Origin: Picocystis sp. L7
Taxonomy: Eukaryota; Chlorophyta; Picocystophyceae; Picocystales; Picocystaceae
Direction: 5' to 3'
NCBI GenBank assembly: GCA_020975725.1
Contig: QXJR01000016.1
Span: 434,001 to 498,000 of the forward strand
DNA length: 64,000 bases
In this document: positions 48,582 to 58,055 of the stretch, one piece after another
How positions within the stretch are numbered: position 1 is the stretch's first letter
Layout of the letters: each line of letters starts with the position of its first letter
The notes under the pieces: model-generated
The model's database searches: none
What the model was told of the DNA's origin: nothing
What the model saw: only the letters and a program-made list of their open reading frames with translations
Position numbers and translations under genes: made by a program

Positions 48582-50174
48582 TCACGTCAGCTCCACGGAC
48601 GAACCGTCCTGCACAACATCCTTGCCTTTATCTGCCTTCCCGTACGATCCAAAGTGCAGCAGGACAAAGGCCAAGCAGACGATGAGCAGAAACGTGAACC
48701 CCGCCATGGCAGAAAAGAAAGGGATGTTGTTGTACAAGACACAACCATCCGTCACGTACTGGTCTCCATTGGTGAAGTTGCAGTCTGGAGTGTTGACGTT
48801 CCCTTGGGAGTCTGCAATCCTGGTCACTCCACCGGCAATCAAAGGACCAGCAAAACGGGAACCTGCAGAAACAATGGCATACAAACCAATGAACTTGGCA
48901 ATGGTCCCTTCGCAGTGGTATTGGGTCAGCTTCTTGGAGAAGAAGGTCTCACTGGACGCGTAGTAAGTGGATATCCCAATGCCCATCACCGCGGTGGATG
49001 CGTAGAACAGGCCTGCGGGGGGTACATCGGTCTCCCCTTTGTAGCTAATGGTCAAGAGCCAAGAACACAAAACAAAGCAGGGTGACAATGCCAAAAAGTA
49101 ACGTTCCACATGGTGGATGCCTTTCAACATAGTAAAGTTCCTATACAGGTATGCACCACCTACTGCTCCAGCACCGAGTCCAACAAACACCCTCCAGTTG
49201 TCAACTTGGTCCGAGGTAATATGAAACTGTCCTGCACCCAGGCCAAAAAGATTGGAAACAAAGGCCCAGATTGCTAGGCCAAGACCAAGGTGCACGGGTA
49301 GGTAGAACGAGAAGAAAGTGTACACTTCCTTGGATATCTCCTTCCCCACCTTTTTGGGCACAACATGCCCGTTCTCTTCTGATGGGTTGACAAACATGAC
49401 GAGAAAGAGGAACAGAGATATTAACACGGCAACAAAGGTGAACCAACCAGGCATTGTGTACCAGTTGAACACCTCTTTTGCAGTGGAGTTGCCGCCCTCC
49501 TGGTTCAAAGCTGGAAGTCCGAGAAATAAAAAGCCCACGAAGGGACCCAGTTGCCTTGCCAAGCTCTGAGACACCCTGTAACTGCCTAGGCGTGCCGTCC
49601 TCTGCTCCATGGTGGTCACCATGGTCACGTACGCAGCACCAAGGGAGAGGGCGCCTGCTCCCAAACCGGAAACCAGGCGTGCCACCAACATGGACCACCA
49701 GTGGTCAATCAGGGCCGTAAAGGCGTACAAGAGGTTGCCACATCCGTTCACAACCCCAGCAAGCACGAAGGCCGACTTGAAGCGGCTCATGTCCCGGTCC
49801 ACAAAGTACCCGAGGATGGGCGCGCTGATCATCTGGGTCAAGTCGTAGCTACCAAAGACGAGCCCATACAGGTTCTCGTGTCCTCCACCTCCGATGTAGT
49901 ACCAGTACGGTTGGATGGACATGAGCGCGGCGGTGAAGTCGAGGGCGAGGACGAAACCCATCAGCAGCACGGCGTAGTAGCTCCATCGTTTGGATTTGTC
50001 CAGGAAGTCTTCTTCGCCGGGTCCCTTTTCCTCGGATGCAGTCGTTTCGTCGATTTCTCCTCCATCCACCCCCTCTTCGTCTCCTGGTCCATCCTTCCTT
50101 CCCTTCCAGTTCTTCTTGGCTCCACGCACGCCGCGCACGATCCCACGAACCGCGAATCCGATGGGTCCAGGCAT
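48582..50174 (-). CDS. MFS transporter, copy 1 (MFSD8/PHT5-like group)
   Basis: 530 residues, single exon from ATG 50174. A charged, acidic N-terminus (1-~65, GPGDEEGVDGGEIDETTASE) precedes ~12 membrane helices. MFS hallmarks: YDLTQMISAPILGYFVDRDM (loop 2-3 motif) and RLVSGLGAGALSLGAAYVTM (helices 4-5). A polar loop near 265-285 (NPSEENGHVVPKKVGKEISK) lies between halves, and a Cys-bearing loop (DCNFTNGDQYVTDGC) lies late. Closest in style to MFSD8/CLN7 and SPX-MFS vacuolar transporters, but there is no SPX domain; the substrate is unknown. It is a tandem duplicate of 51210-52802 with an exact 2,628-bp offset and no indels. Confidence 0.85.
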   Translation of the reverse strand: MPGPIGFAVRGIVRGVRGAKKNWKGRKDGPGDEEGVDGGEIDETTASEEKGPGEEDFLDKSKRWSYYAVLLMGFVLALDFTAALMSIQPYWYYIGGGGHENLYGLVFGSYDLTQMISAPILGYFVDRDMSRFKSAFVLAGVVNGCGNLLYAFTALIDHWWSMLVARLVSGLGAGALSLGAAYVTMVTTMEQRTARLGSYRVSQSLARQLGPFVGFLFLGLPALNQEGGNSTAKEVFNWYTMPGWFTFVAVLISLFLFLVMFVNPSEENGHVVPKKVGKEISKEVYTFFSFYLPVHLGLGLAIWAFVSNLFGLGAGQFHITSDQVDNWRVFVGLGAGAVGGAYLYRNFTMLKGIHHVERYFLALSPCFVLCSWLLTISYKGETDVPPAGLFYASTAVMGIGISTYYASSETFFSKKLTQYHCEGTIAKFIGLYAIVSAGSRFAGPLIAGGVTRIADSQGNVNTPDCNFTNGDQYVTDGCVLYNNIPFFSAMAGFTFLLIVCLAFVLLHFGSYGKADKGKDVVQDGSSVELT

Positions 50175-51209
50175 GGCGTGTCGCGTGGTGGAATGCGAAG
50201 TGTCGGTTTCGGAGATGGTTCGTATCCGAGATGTGGAACCATCCATCCATTCGCCCCAGCTGCACAGACCGGGAGATCCGAAACCATGAGCCGCAGGATG
50301 GACAGGAGAGGCTAAGGGTCCTCGGCGGGTCAAGTTGACATCGACACGAGAGGGGTCCAGGATTGGTTTCTCCATGGGGTGTGCTGAATCATGCACTGCA
50401 AATGGGATGGATGGTTCACCACACCAGATCCCTTCCAATGCGCCTTCCATATGGTTGATATGCCTTTCCCACCTCGACCAACAGAGCACCTGGAAGATCC
50501 ATGGACAGACATGCACGGTTTCATGGACGTCTCCCAATCCCATGCCTACTGTTGACTTGAGGATGCTGAATGTTGCACCTGTCGAGAACAGCGAGGAAAG
50601 GCACCAGAATTCCCATTGAAAAGTAAAAGAACAGTTGACAAGATACGTTGTGCGATGACAATGATCCTGCCAAGATTCAGCATCGTCGCCCTCCACGACA
50701 AGCTCACACTTCCCAATATGCACCCCCATGACTCATCTGCACAGAGTGCTTGCCAATACAAGTGACCTCTAGTATAGGAAGCGCATATTGCTGAGCAATT
50801 GCATCAGAACAGCATCGTTCACTATCAGGATAAACTGAAAACGACATCTACAAGACCACATCCCCGCAATCCTGTACATTCTGCAGGCTGCTCTGTTGCA
50901 CTTGCATAATTCTTGTTTACACTTCTTTCTACGCAAAGATCCTTCCTGGAGAACGAAAGCGCTTCGCGACAGAGGAATTCAAGACGTTGACTGCAACGAA
51001 TCACGGTGCGCCACTTTATTTACTGTCAAACCAAGGGCACTCGGGCACAGTTTATGGATAAGAATCCCTACAAGAAAAGAACTCAACATGTTGCTACCGA
51101 GTAAATGGATGCTCAGCAGTAGCGCAGTGCCAGAAAGCTAGCTCTGAAGATATATGCAGAAGGAAATGCCAACTAGGGGAATCCAGCTGATCAGCATCAT
51201 TGCTGCAGG
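50175..51209. other. Spacer between the duplicated MFS genes
   Basis: No gene was seen. Similarity to the region upstream of copy 2 stops ~25 bp before the ATG, so the duplication keeps almost no shared promoter. Confidence 0.45.
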
Positions 51210-52802
51210 TCAAGTCAGCTCTTCTGACTCCTCCTTTTCTACTTTTCCTTTGAGGAAGTCTGCTTCCCCGTACGATCCAAAGCGCAGCAGGACAAAGGCC
51301 AAGCAGACGATGAGCAGAAACGTGAACCCCGCCATGGCAGAAAAGAAAAGGATGTTGTTGTACAAGACACAACCATCCGTCACGTACTGGTCTCCATTGG
51401 TGAAGTTGCAGTCTGGAGTGTTGACGTTCCCTTGGGAGTCTGCAATCCTGGTCACTCCACCGGCAATCAAAGGACCAGCAAAACGGGAACCTGCAGAAAC
51501 AATGGCATACAAACCAATGAACTTGGCAATGGTCCCTTCGCAGTGGTATTGGGTCAGCTTCTTGGAGAAGAAGGTCTCACTGGACGCGTAGTAAGTGGAT
51601 ATCCCAATGCCCATCACCGCGGTGGATGCGTAGAACAGGCCTGCGGGGGGTACATCGGTCTCCCCTTTGTAGCTGATGGTCAAGAGCCAAGAACACAAAA
51701 TAAAGCAGGGTGCAAGTGCAACCAAATAGCGCTCAATGTGAGGAACCCTTTGTGAAACAGTGAACTTTTTGTAAATGAATGCACCACCTAAAGCTCCTGC
51801 TCCAAATCCAACAAACACCCTCCAGTTATCAACTTGGTCCGAGACAATGTGAAACTGTCCTGCACCTAGGCCAAAAAGATTAGAAGAAAAGGCCCAGACC
51901 GCAAGTCCAATACCAAAGTGTAGTGGCAGGTAGAACGAGAAGAAAGTGTACACTTCCTTGGACATCTCCTTCCCCATCTTCTTGGGCACAACATGCCCGT
52001 TCTCTTCTGATGGGTTGACGAACATGAAGCAGAAGAATGCCAGAATAACTACGACTGCTATGAATGTAAACCAACCAGGCATTGTGTACCAGTTGAACAC
52101 CTCTCTTGCAGTGGAGTTGCCGCCCTCCTGGTTCAAAGCAGGAAGTCCAATGAATATGTATCCGACCATTGGACCCAATTGCCTTGCCAAGCTCTGGGAC
52201 ACCCTGTAACTGCCTAGGCGTGCCGTCCTCTGCTCCATGGTGGTCACCATGGTCACGTACGCAGCACCAAGGGAGAGGGCGCCTGCTCCCAAACCGGAAA
52301 CCAGGCGTGCCACCAACATGGACCACCAGTGGTCAATCAGGGCCGTAAAGGCGTACAAGAGGTTGCCACATCCGTTCACAACCCCAGCAAGCACGAAGGC
52401 CGACTTGAAGCGGCTCATGTCCCGGTCCACAAAGTACCCGAGGATGGGCGCGCTGATCATCTGGGTCAAGTCGTAGCTACCAAAGACGAGCCCATACAGG
52501 TTCTCGTGTCCTCCACCTCCGATGTAGTACCAGTACGGTTGGATGGACATGAGCGCGGCGGTGAAGTCGAGGGCGAGGACGAAACCCATCAGCAGCACGG
52601 CGTAGTAGCTCCATCGTTTGGATTTGTCCAGGAAGTCTTCTTCGCCGGGTCCCTTTTCCTCGGATGCAGTCGTTTCGTCGATTTCTCCTCCATCCACCCC
52701 CTCTTCGTCTCCTGGTCCATCCTTCCTTCCCTTCCAGTTCTTCTTGGCTCCACGCACGCCGCGCACGATCCCGCGAACCGCGAATCCGATGGGTCCAGGC
52801 AT
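51210..52802 (-). CDS. MFS transporter, copy 2 (MFSD8/PHT5-like group)
   Basis: 530 residues, same length as copy 1. Residues 1-~222 and ~385-510 are nearly identical to copy 1, even at synonymous sites. The central part (~223-380) has diverged: GPMVGYIFIGLPALNQEGGN against GPFVGFLFLG in copy 1, FIAVVVILAFFCFMFVNPSE against FVAVLISLFLFLVMF, and YKKFTVSQRVPHIERYLVAL against YRNFTMLKGIHHVERYFLAL. The C-terminal tails also differ (FLKGKVEKEESEELT against KGKDVVQDGSSVELT). The mosaic points to gene conversion over an older duplication. Confidence 0.85.
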   Translation of the reverse strand: MPGPIGFAVRGIVRGVRGAKKNWKGRKDGPGDEEGVDGGEIDETTASEEKGPGEEDFLDKSKRWSYYAVLLMGFVLALDFTAALMSIQPYWYYIGGGGHENLYGLVFGSYDLTQMISAPILGYFVDRDMSRFKSAFVLAGVVNGCGNLLYAFTALIDHWWSMLVARLVSGLGAGALSLGAAYVTMVTTMEQRTARLGSYRVSQSLARQLGPMVGYIFIGLPALNQEGGNSTAREVFNWYTMPGWFTFIAVVVILAFFCFMFVNPSEENGHVVPKKMGKEMSKEVYTFFSFYLPLHFGIGLAVWAFSSNLFGLGAGQFHIVSDQVDNWRVFVGFGAGALGGAFIYKKFTVSQRVPHIERYLVALAPCFILCSWLLTISYKGETDVPPAGLFYASTAVMGIGISTYYASSETFFSKKLTQYHCEGTIAKFIGLYAIVSAGSRFAGPLIAGGVTRIADSQGNVNTPDCNFTNGDQYVTDGCVLYNNILFFSAMAGFTFLLIVCLAFVLLRFGSYGEADFLKGKVEKEESEELT

Positions 52803-54390
52803 GGCGTGTCGAGTGGTGGAATGCGATTTGATTTGGGGTCGATGAGCTGGATCCGACCCCAAGACTGGGGCAACCGGGGAACTCGTGGGGATTGGGTTCC
52901 CCACAGGAGTATTTTCTCTCGGAAGGATTATTGGGGCTGCAGGGATGGGGTAGATTGGCAAGCCAGAGTACGGATGACCGGGGCAGGGCAACCAACGGCT
53001 GAAATTGAAAGATCTACATGACACCAAGTATGAGTGGGGGCAAGCACCACCCGATGTGCAATGGACCGACATGTTGCCCCCCATGCCTGCAGTCACATGC
53101 GGGCCTCTGCTGCCACGGTTGTAAACCTCATTGACAGGTCTAGAAGGACATCCTACACAACGACCAGCGCGTGTGGTTTGGAGCGTGCATGGGCGTATGG
53201 GGCCAATGAAGAGGTCGAATGAAATAGATCTTTTTACCAAGTGACAGTGGATGCCCAAGTGGCGCAGAGATTGGAAAGTTATTTCAAAGGTGTAACCAGG
53301 AAATGTGATGATGCATGGAAAAAGGCAGGTTCTGAAGGCTAGTCACCATCGATACCACAGATTCGTACGGGCCTCCATTGGGTATAAATACAACTACAAG
53401 TACAGGACAATAATCGAGTATTAAGCACACCTGACTTACGTACACCCCATGAGCCTGAGTGGGGTTTTACTGCACGCAACACCAGACCATGGCTTTGCTC
53501 AACAATTGGAACAAGTGCTTTGGCTAATAACGACTTTCCAACACGAAAAGAGGGGGGATTTTTGCTGCGTTTGAGGCATTGATGTAAGTAATCCAGTCTG
53601 AATTGAGATGCCTTCGTTTTGCTAGACAGGAGTGGATAGCACACGGTCACGACGTAGCCTGAGAGACCAAACATGGCGCAATATCAGCTACATGAAAGGT
53701 GAGTTGCAAAACAACGCCTTTCGTAAAAAGAAACCCATATTTGTCTCCCTGGTCACCAGAGCATGTTTTCAATGGACAGTGTTGCTTCGGTACAAAAAAG
53801 TCCTCTGAAGTGAAGTGCAATGCTAATCTATCTTGCTCAGCTCATATTTGTCTTTGCACAAAGAACTCCATCCTCGATATCCGACTGGATGCATGTACAG
53901 CGTACGAAAGACCTGACAAAGAATCGACTCCTACTCACAGCGAATTCTATTGTCTCCGTTGCATGGACTGTGAATCGGGCAGTTGCATGTTGATCTCATC
54001 ACTCCATATCTTAAAGGCCCAGTTGAAAGTTGAATATCCAGCACAGTGGAAGGAGGGCCTCAATTTGAATTCAATGGGAGCTTCGTAACTGCTCTTCTAA
54101 TCCTTGACGGTGTGCAATTTACAGGCAAACTTGCTGTCCCGCTACAGCATTCACCTGCTTACATTTTGTAAATCCTTTGCACTAGCTTCGCAGGACGAGT
54201 TGCGTTCAAGTATTGCATGAGTGTGAAATGCAAGTGTGTGTGTGGGAACCCTGAATCTTTTCCATATAAAACTGTGGGTGTTGCGTTCCAATGCCTCCAA
54301 AGCACAATCTCTACATCCAAACATCTTGCAGCACAAGCCTTTGGAATTGCGGAAGGTACATGGGTATCATGATTTGGAGCATGATTCAGG
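52803..54390. other. Intergenic, no gene seen
   Basis: 1.6 kb upstream of MFS copy 2. The part from ~53250 is AT-richer. A 129-codon + frame (53699-54088) is Cys-rich but shows no known motif. No RNA gene was recognised. Confidence 0.4.
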
Positions 54391-55488
54391 TTATGCCTTT
54401 CTTCGCTTTTCTTTCACGGCAATCTTGTGCAATTTCAGGTACTCATCCTGCGTTCTGAGACTGTTCAGTTCCATCTGAAAAGAGCCATGGTCCTTCTCGC
54501 GGGCGCGCTTGTCCTCAAAAGCAACATACACCAGCGGAGCAACGTATTTTTGCACCGCCGCATCTGCCATATTGACTTCAAATCCCTGCCGTAGCCCGAC
54601 CAGAATCCCGGCCAGGTAGAATGGCTGCAAGCCGCCGAAATGCATCACCAACTTCTTTGCACCACTTCTCACGCAGTCTGCTTGTTTTTGGGAGCATCGG
54701 GCACATTCCGGGTAGAACCTTTGCTTGGTGACTTTTCGCGGTAACGTCCACCACAGGAATTTCCTTTTTGGCAACCCTTCCACCCCTCCATGCACCACCT
54801 TGTTTGGTGGCATATGATCTGCGATGGTTGGACCCCGTTTGCTCCCGCAATGATGGCATCCATGCCTTTGGTGCAGAAGTCTTAGTTCTGCTCTTTGTAT
54901 GTCCGTGGCATATTCAGAACCTCTAGCTGGCAAGGATTCCTTCGCCAGTGCTCCTGGAAAGCGCAGGTCACTTGGGAGGACGGATCGAAAACTTCCCCCT
55001 AGGAGCTTGAACAGTCCCATCCCCATCAAGGCGTCGACAATGGCATCCTCCTTCCTCAAGTCTCTGAAAATATCTTTTCCGAATGGATTCGTCCCTTTTT
55101 CCCACCACTGTTGTACTTTTCTTGAGGTATGTCCGGCTACCACGGACGCTGCTGCGACCCCAGCAGCTCCGGCCCAAGGACCCACGACTGGAGTGGCGCA
55201 GGACACGCGCATTGCCATTCCCGCAACCTGCGCTAGCGCCAGGCTGGAGGAGTAGGCGACTGCGGAAGCACCAGCATGAACGAGAAACGGCGTAGCTTTG
55301 GCGAGTAGCAGTGCACCATACCTTCCAGCATACCTGGTGGAGCGCACTCGCGTCAGTCTTCCTTGCGTCCTTGTCGTGCTATTACGTCCGTTATACCTTG
55401 TTGCACGTACTCTGCTTCTCTCTGCATCCTCTCTTCCCAAGCTGGGCGCGCCATAACTCGCTCCGGAATACAAAGGTGTCGTCGACAG
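54391..55488 (-). CDS. HNH-like zinc-motif protein with Gly/Ala-rich hydrophobic N-region (5' end unresolved)
   Basis: At least 365 residues. No ATG precedes the conserved part in frame. A possible acceptor (ACTTGACAG|CTG at 55489) suggests an upstream exon I could not place. The N-region is Arg/Thr-rich, then hydrophobic Gly/Ala-rich (AVAYSSSLALAQVAGMAMRV, VVGPWAGAAGVAAASVVAGH). The C-terminal part holds RHGCHHCGSKRGPTIADHMP then PNKVVHG, and later FYPECARCSQKQAD. That is a CxxC...DHxPP...CxxC layout like HNH/treble-clef nucleases and like uncharacterised eukaryotic proteins with 'GxDHxPPNK...RFYPQCxxCSxxQ'. Catalysis is unproven. The stop is at 54391 after a basic tail. Confidence 0.6.
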   Translation of the reverse strand: MSTTPLYSGASYGAPSLGREDAERSRVRATRYNGRNSTTRTQGRLTRVRSTRYAGRYGALLLAKATPFLVHAGASAVAYSSSLALAQVAGMAMRVSCATPVVGPWAGAAGVAAASVVAGHTSRKVQQWWEKGTNPFGKDIFRDLRKEDAIVDALMGMGLFKLLGGSFRSVLPSDLRFPGALAKESLPARGSEYATDIQRAELRLLHQRHGCHHCGSKRGPTIADHMPPNKVVHGGVEGLPKRKFLWWTLPRKVTKQRFYPECARCSQKQADCVRSGAKKLVMHFGGLQPFYLAGILVGLRQGFEVNMADAAVQKYVAPLVYVAFEDKRAREKDHGSFQMELNSLRTQDEYLKLHKIAVKEKRRKA

Positions 55489-55616
55489 CTGTCAAGTGTC
55501 GATTTGAGACGTTGGGACCCGGCTTGGGTGCACCGACCTCGAATGCCCCCCTTTCCTTCTCGTCATCGGTCGGGAGTTGCCCGGGAGCGAAGGAGATGCC
55601 ACCGACCCTGGGTAGA

Positions 55617-55661
55617 GATATCGAGAGGAGATATCGATAGGAAAGGGAGGTATCGATCCAG
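55617..55661. promoter_or_regulatory. GATATCGA/GATATCGAT/GGTATCGATCCAG cluster
   Basis: Three boxes within 45 bp, in the space between the HNH-like gene (-) and the ICMT-like gene (+, ATG 55837). The GGTATCGATCCAG 13-mer is identical to that at 41345. Confidence 0.5.
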
Positions 55662-55836
55662 AAAGGGGGGCATACATGAACCCATTCCTGTTCCGGGAGC
55701 GTCCGAGCGAGACAACCCTGGGTTTACCTCAAGTTAACTCGTTCCGATCCACCGGGTCTCGCTTAGTCCTCAGACAAGACAATCCACTTAACATGTCGGA
55801 GGGCGACTTAACTGTTACGTGGAGCGTGCCGACACC

Positions 55837-56517
55837 ATGTCGGACACCTCGCATCACGCTTCCGAAAGTGTCTCGCGCGGATTCGCCGCCATGCTCACAC
55901 CAGCCGCGTCATCGATCGGCGGTGCAGCACACGTGGTGGGCATGACCGCGGTGGTGCGATTGGCGATGCCCTATGCCTCGCCCAAAGGGAAGAAGTACGA
56001 GAGCAAGCCAGGTGAGGAGCTTATCAAGCTGCCAGCGAGACCACCGGACGTGACCATGGCCTCTTGGGCCGCAGCAACGCTCGCCAGAGAGTTGCCGAAA
56101 TACCTGACAGCTCCGATCCCCGAGAAGACGGTCTCTGCAGCCCTCGGGGTCTCGCCTTGGGCGTTGTATGCAGCAGGCCTGGCCTTGTGGGCGGGTTCGT
56201 TCGGCTTGGTGGTCAAAACCATACTTGATATGAAGCGGCATAACACTCCAGTCGCACATGGTGCTGGTACGGCGCAAGCAATCTGCAAAAGTGGGGTGTT
56301 CGGTCTCTTCCGCCATCCCATCTACATCGGCATGATGGGGTCTTGTGTGGCCGTGCCACTCGTGCTAGACTCTGTGTACAGCTTCGTGGGTCTGGCCATT
56401 ACCGCAGCGTACCTGGTGGGCCATGTCATGCCTGTGGAAGAAAAATGGATGCTTGCAAAGTTCGGTCAAGAGTACACCGATTATTGCAAGAAGGTGAAGC
56501 GATTCTTTTTGTTCTGA
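55837..56517 (+). CDS. Isoprenylcysteine/phospholipid methyltransferase-like membrane protein
   Basis: 226 residues from ATG 55837. About four hydrophobic segments; the C-terminal half carries the ICMT/PEMT fold: ICKSGVFGLFRHPIYIGMMG (the RHP-Y SAM-binding motif), AITAAYLVGHVMPVEEKWML (paired Glu) and AKFGQEYTDYCKKVKRFFLF. Known members methylate prenylcysteine or phospholipid head groups at the ER; a large part of the family is uncharacterised. The substrate cannot be read from the sequence. Confidence 0.82.
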   Translation: MSDTSHHASESVSRGFAAMLTPAASSIGGAAHVVGMTAVVRLAMPYASPKGKKYESKPGEELIKLPARPPDVTMASWAAATLARELPKYLTAPIPEKTVSAALGVSPWALYAAGLALWAGSFGLVVKTILDMKRHNTPVAHGAGTAQAICKSGVFGLFRHPIYIGMMGSCVAVPLVLDSVYSFVGLAITAAYLVGHVMPVEEKWMLAKFGQEYTDYCKKVKRFFLF

Positions 56518-56801
56518 ATGCACTCGGTGTGGTCCAGCTTCTTGGCCAGCTCTCAACGAGGACGGCCTGTCGTGGACAGCTGACTTGCACAGCAAGGAAG
56601 ATGTGGTCCGCTTCCCAACATCGTTGTTATACCTACCTTGCGATTCGATTTTGTTTGTTTCCATCTGCAGCGGATGTCTGAATTCGCCCTGTCCAACCAA
56701 TTGGGACACAGTGTCCGTCCCTTCCTCGAACGTTTCGGCCGACACGTTGCACGAGCTCGAACTGCGCATCCTCCACTGTGCGTTCGAAGACTCGATTCCG
56801 C

Positions 56802-57848
56802 ATGCACCTGAGACTAGACATGGCGATGCGAGCTCGACGTGGATGTTCCCACTCGAAAGTCTCTCGTTCTCCGAGTCGCGAACGACTTCGAGGGGTACAC
56901 CTAGGAACCGCCTGCGTCGCACGACCGGCGCAGCTCGCATTCAATCAAGAGGTAGAAAGTGCACTGATAGAAGGCAAACCAGTCGTCGCTCTTGAATCCA
57001 CCATCATCACACATGGTATGCCTTATCCAAAAAACCTAGAAACGGCCAAACAAGTCGAGCAGGTGGTGCGAGACAACGGTGCAGTGCCTGCCACAATTGC
57101 TATATTGGAAGGCGTGCCCCACATCGGCCTCACCGAAAAGCAGCTAGAAGTTTTGGCTTCGGTGGGACAAGATGCTGTGAAAACATCACGCAGGGACTTT
57201 GCTTACGTCATGGCCATGCAGAAGAATGGAGCTACCACCGTGAGCGGCACCATGATCCTCGCCCACAAAGCAGGTATCGATGTGTTCGTCACGGGTGGCA
57301 TTGGTGGTGTGCACCGAGGGGCGGAAAGCAGCATGGATGTTTCAGCAGATCTGACAGAGTTGGGAAGGACACCGATGGCCGTTGTGTGTGCAGGTGCCAA
57401 GTCAGTTCTTGACATCCCAAGGACCATGGAGTACTTGGAGACCCAGGGGGTATGTGTTGCCACGTATGGATCGGATGAATTTCCAGCATTTTTCACCAGA
57501 AGCAGTGGGTGCTCAAGTCCTCACCGCGTGGATGACCCACAGGAGTGTGCCAGGATGATCGAGGCCAATCGATTGCTGGAATTGCAAAGTGGGCTTTTGT
57601 TTGCTGTTCCCATTCCAGAAGATCAGATGGGGGATGCGGTGACAGTCCAATCTGCCATCGACCATGCTTTGGTTGAGGTGGACGAGAAGGGAATCATTGG
57701 GAAAGACGTGACTCCCTTCTTGTTGGAACGAGTGAACACACTATCCGGGGGGAAGTCCCTGGCTGCCAACATAGCTTTGATTCGTAACAACGCCAGGATC
57801 GGGGCCCAGATCGCCGCTTCCTGTGCCGCGCTCCGGCACGCCGTCTGA
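56802..57848 (+). CDS. psuG: Pseudouridine-5'-phosphate glycosidase (PsuG family)
   Basis: 348 residues from ATG 56802. Residues 1-~45 are Arg/Ser-rich without acidic residues after ~6, suggesting an organelle leader. Core: GKPVVALESTIITHGMPYPK, GAVPATIAILEGVPHIGLTE, KTSRRDFAYVMAMQKNGATT, FVTGGIGGVHRGAESSMDVS, QSGLLFAVPIPEDQ and LSGGKSLAANIALIRNNARI. The enzyme splits pseudouridine 5'-phosphate into uracil and ribose 5-phosphate. No kinase domain (PsuK) is fused, unlike in several eukaryotes. Confidence 0.95.
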   Translation: MHLRLDMAMRARRGCSHSKVSRSPSRERLRGVHLGTACVARPAQLAFNQEVESALIEGKPVVALESTIITHGMPYPKNLETAKQVEQVVRDNGAVPATIAILEGVPHIGLTEKQLEVLASVGQDAVKTSRRDFAYVMAMQKNGATTVSGTMILAHKAGIDVFVTGGIGGVHRGAESSMDVSADLTELGRTPMAVVCAGAKSVLDIPRTMEYLETQGVCVATYGSDEFPAFFTRSSGCSSPHRVDDPQECARMIEANRLLELQSGLLFAVPIPEDQMGDAVTVQSAIDHALVEVDEKGIIGKDVTPFLLERVNTLSGGKSLAANIALIRNNARIGAQIAASCAALRHAV

Positions 57849-58055
57849 ACCACTTGTTCTACCGTTGTGCAACTATGGGCCTTCTGATCCACCACTATGC
57901 TCGGCCATCCACACCCTATCCTATCGGGACGTCCCCATCCGTGTCTTGATCCCATCGAGGGGGATGGGATGGGACCTCGGAGATACAATACAGTTGTGTT
58001 TCCAGGGTCGCCCCAGACACAACCTCGGTGCTCTTCCCCCTCCACCCGAGGTTTG

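Noticed and set aside
48654-50315. Plus-strand frames opposite the MFS genes (also 51154-53021)
   Set aside because: They mirror the duplicated antisense coding sequence and carry no family motif.
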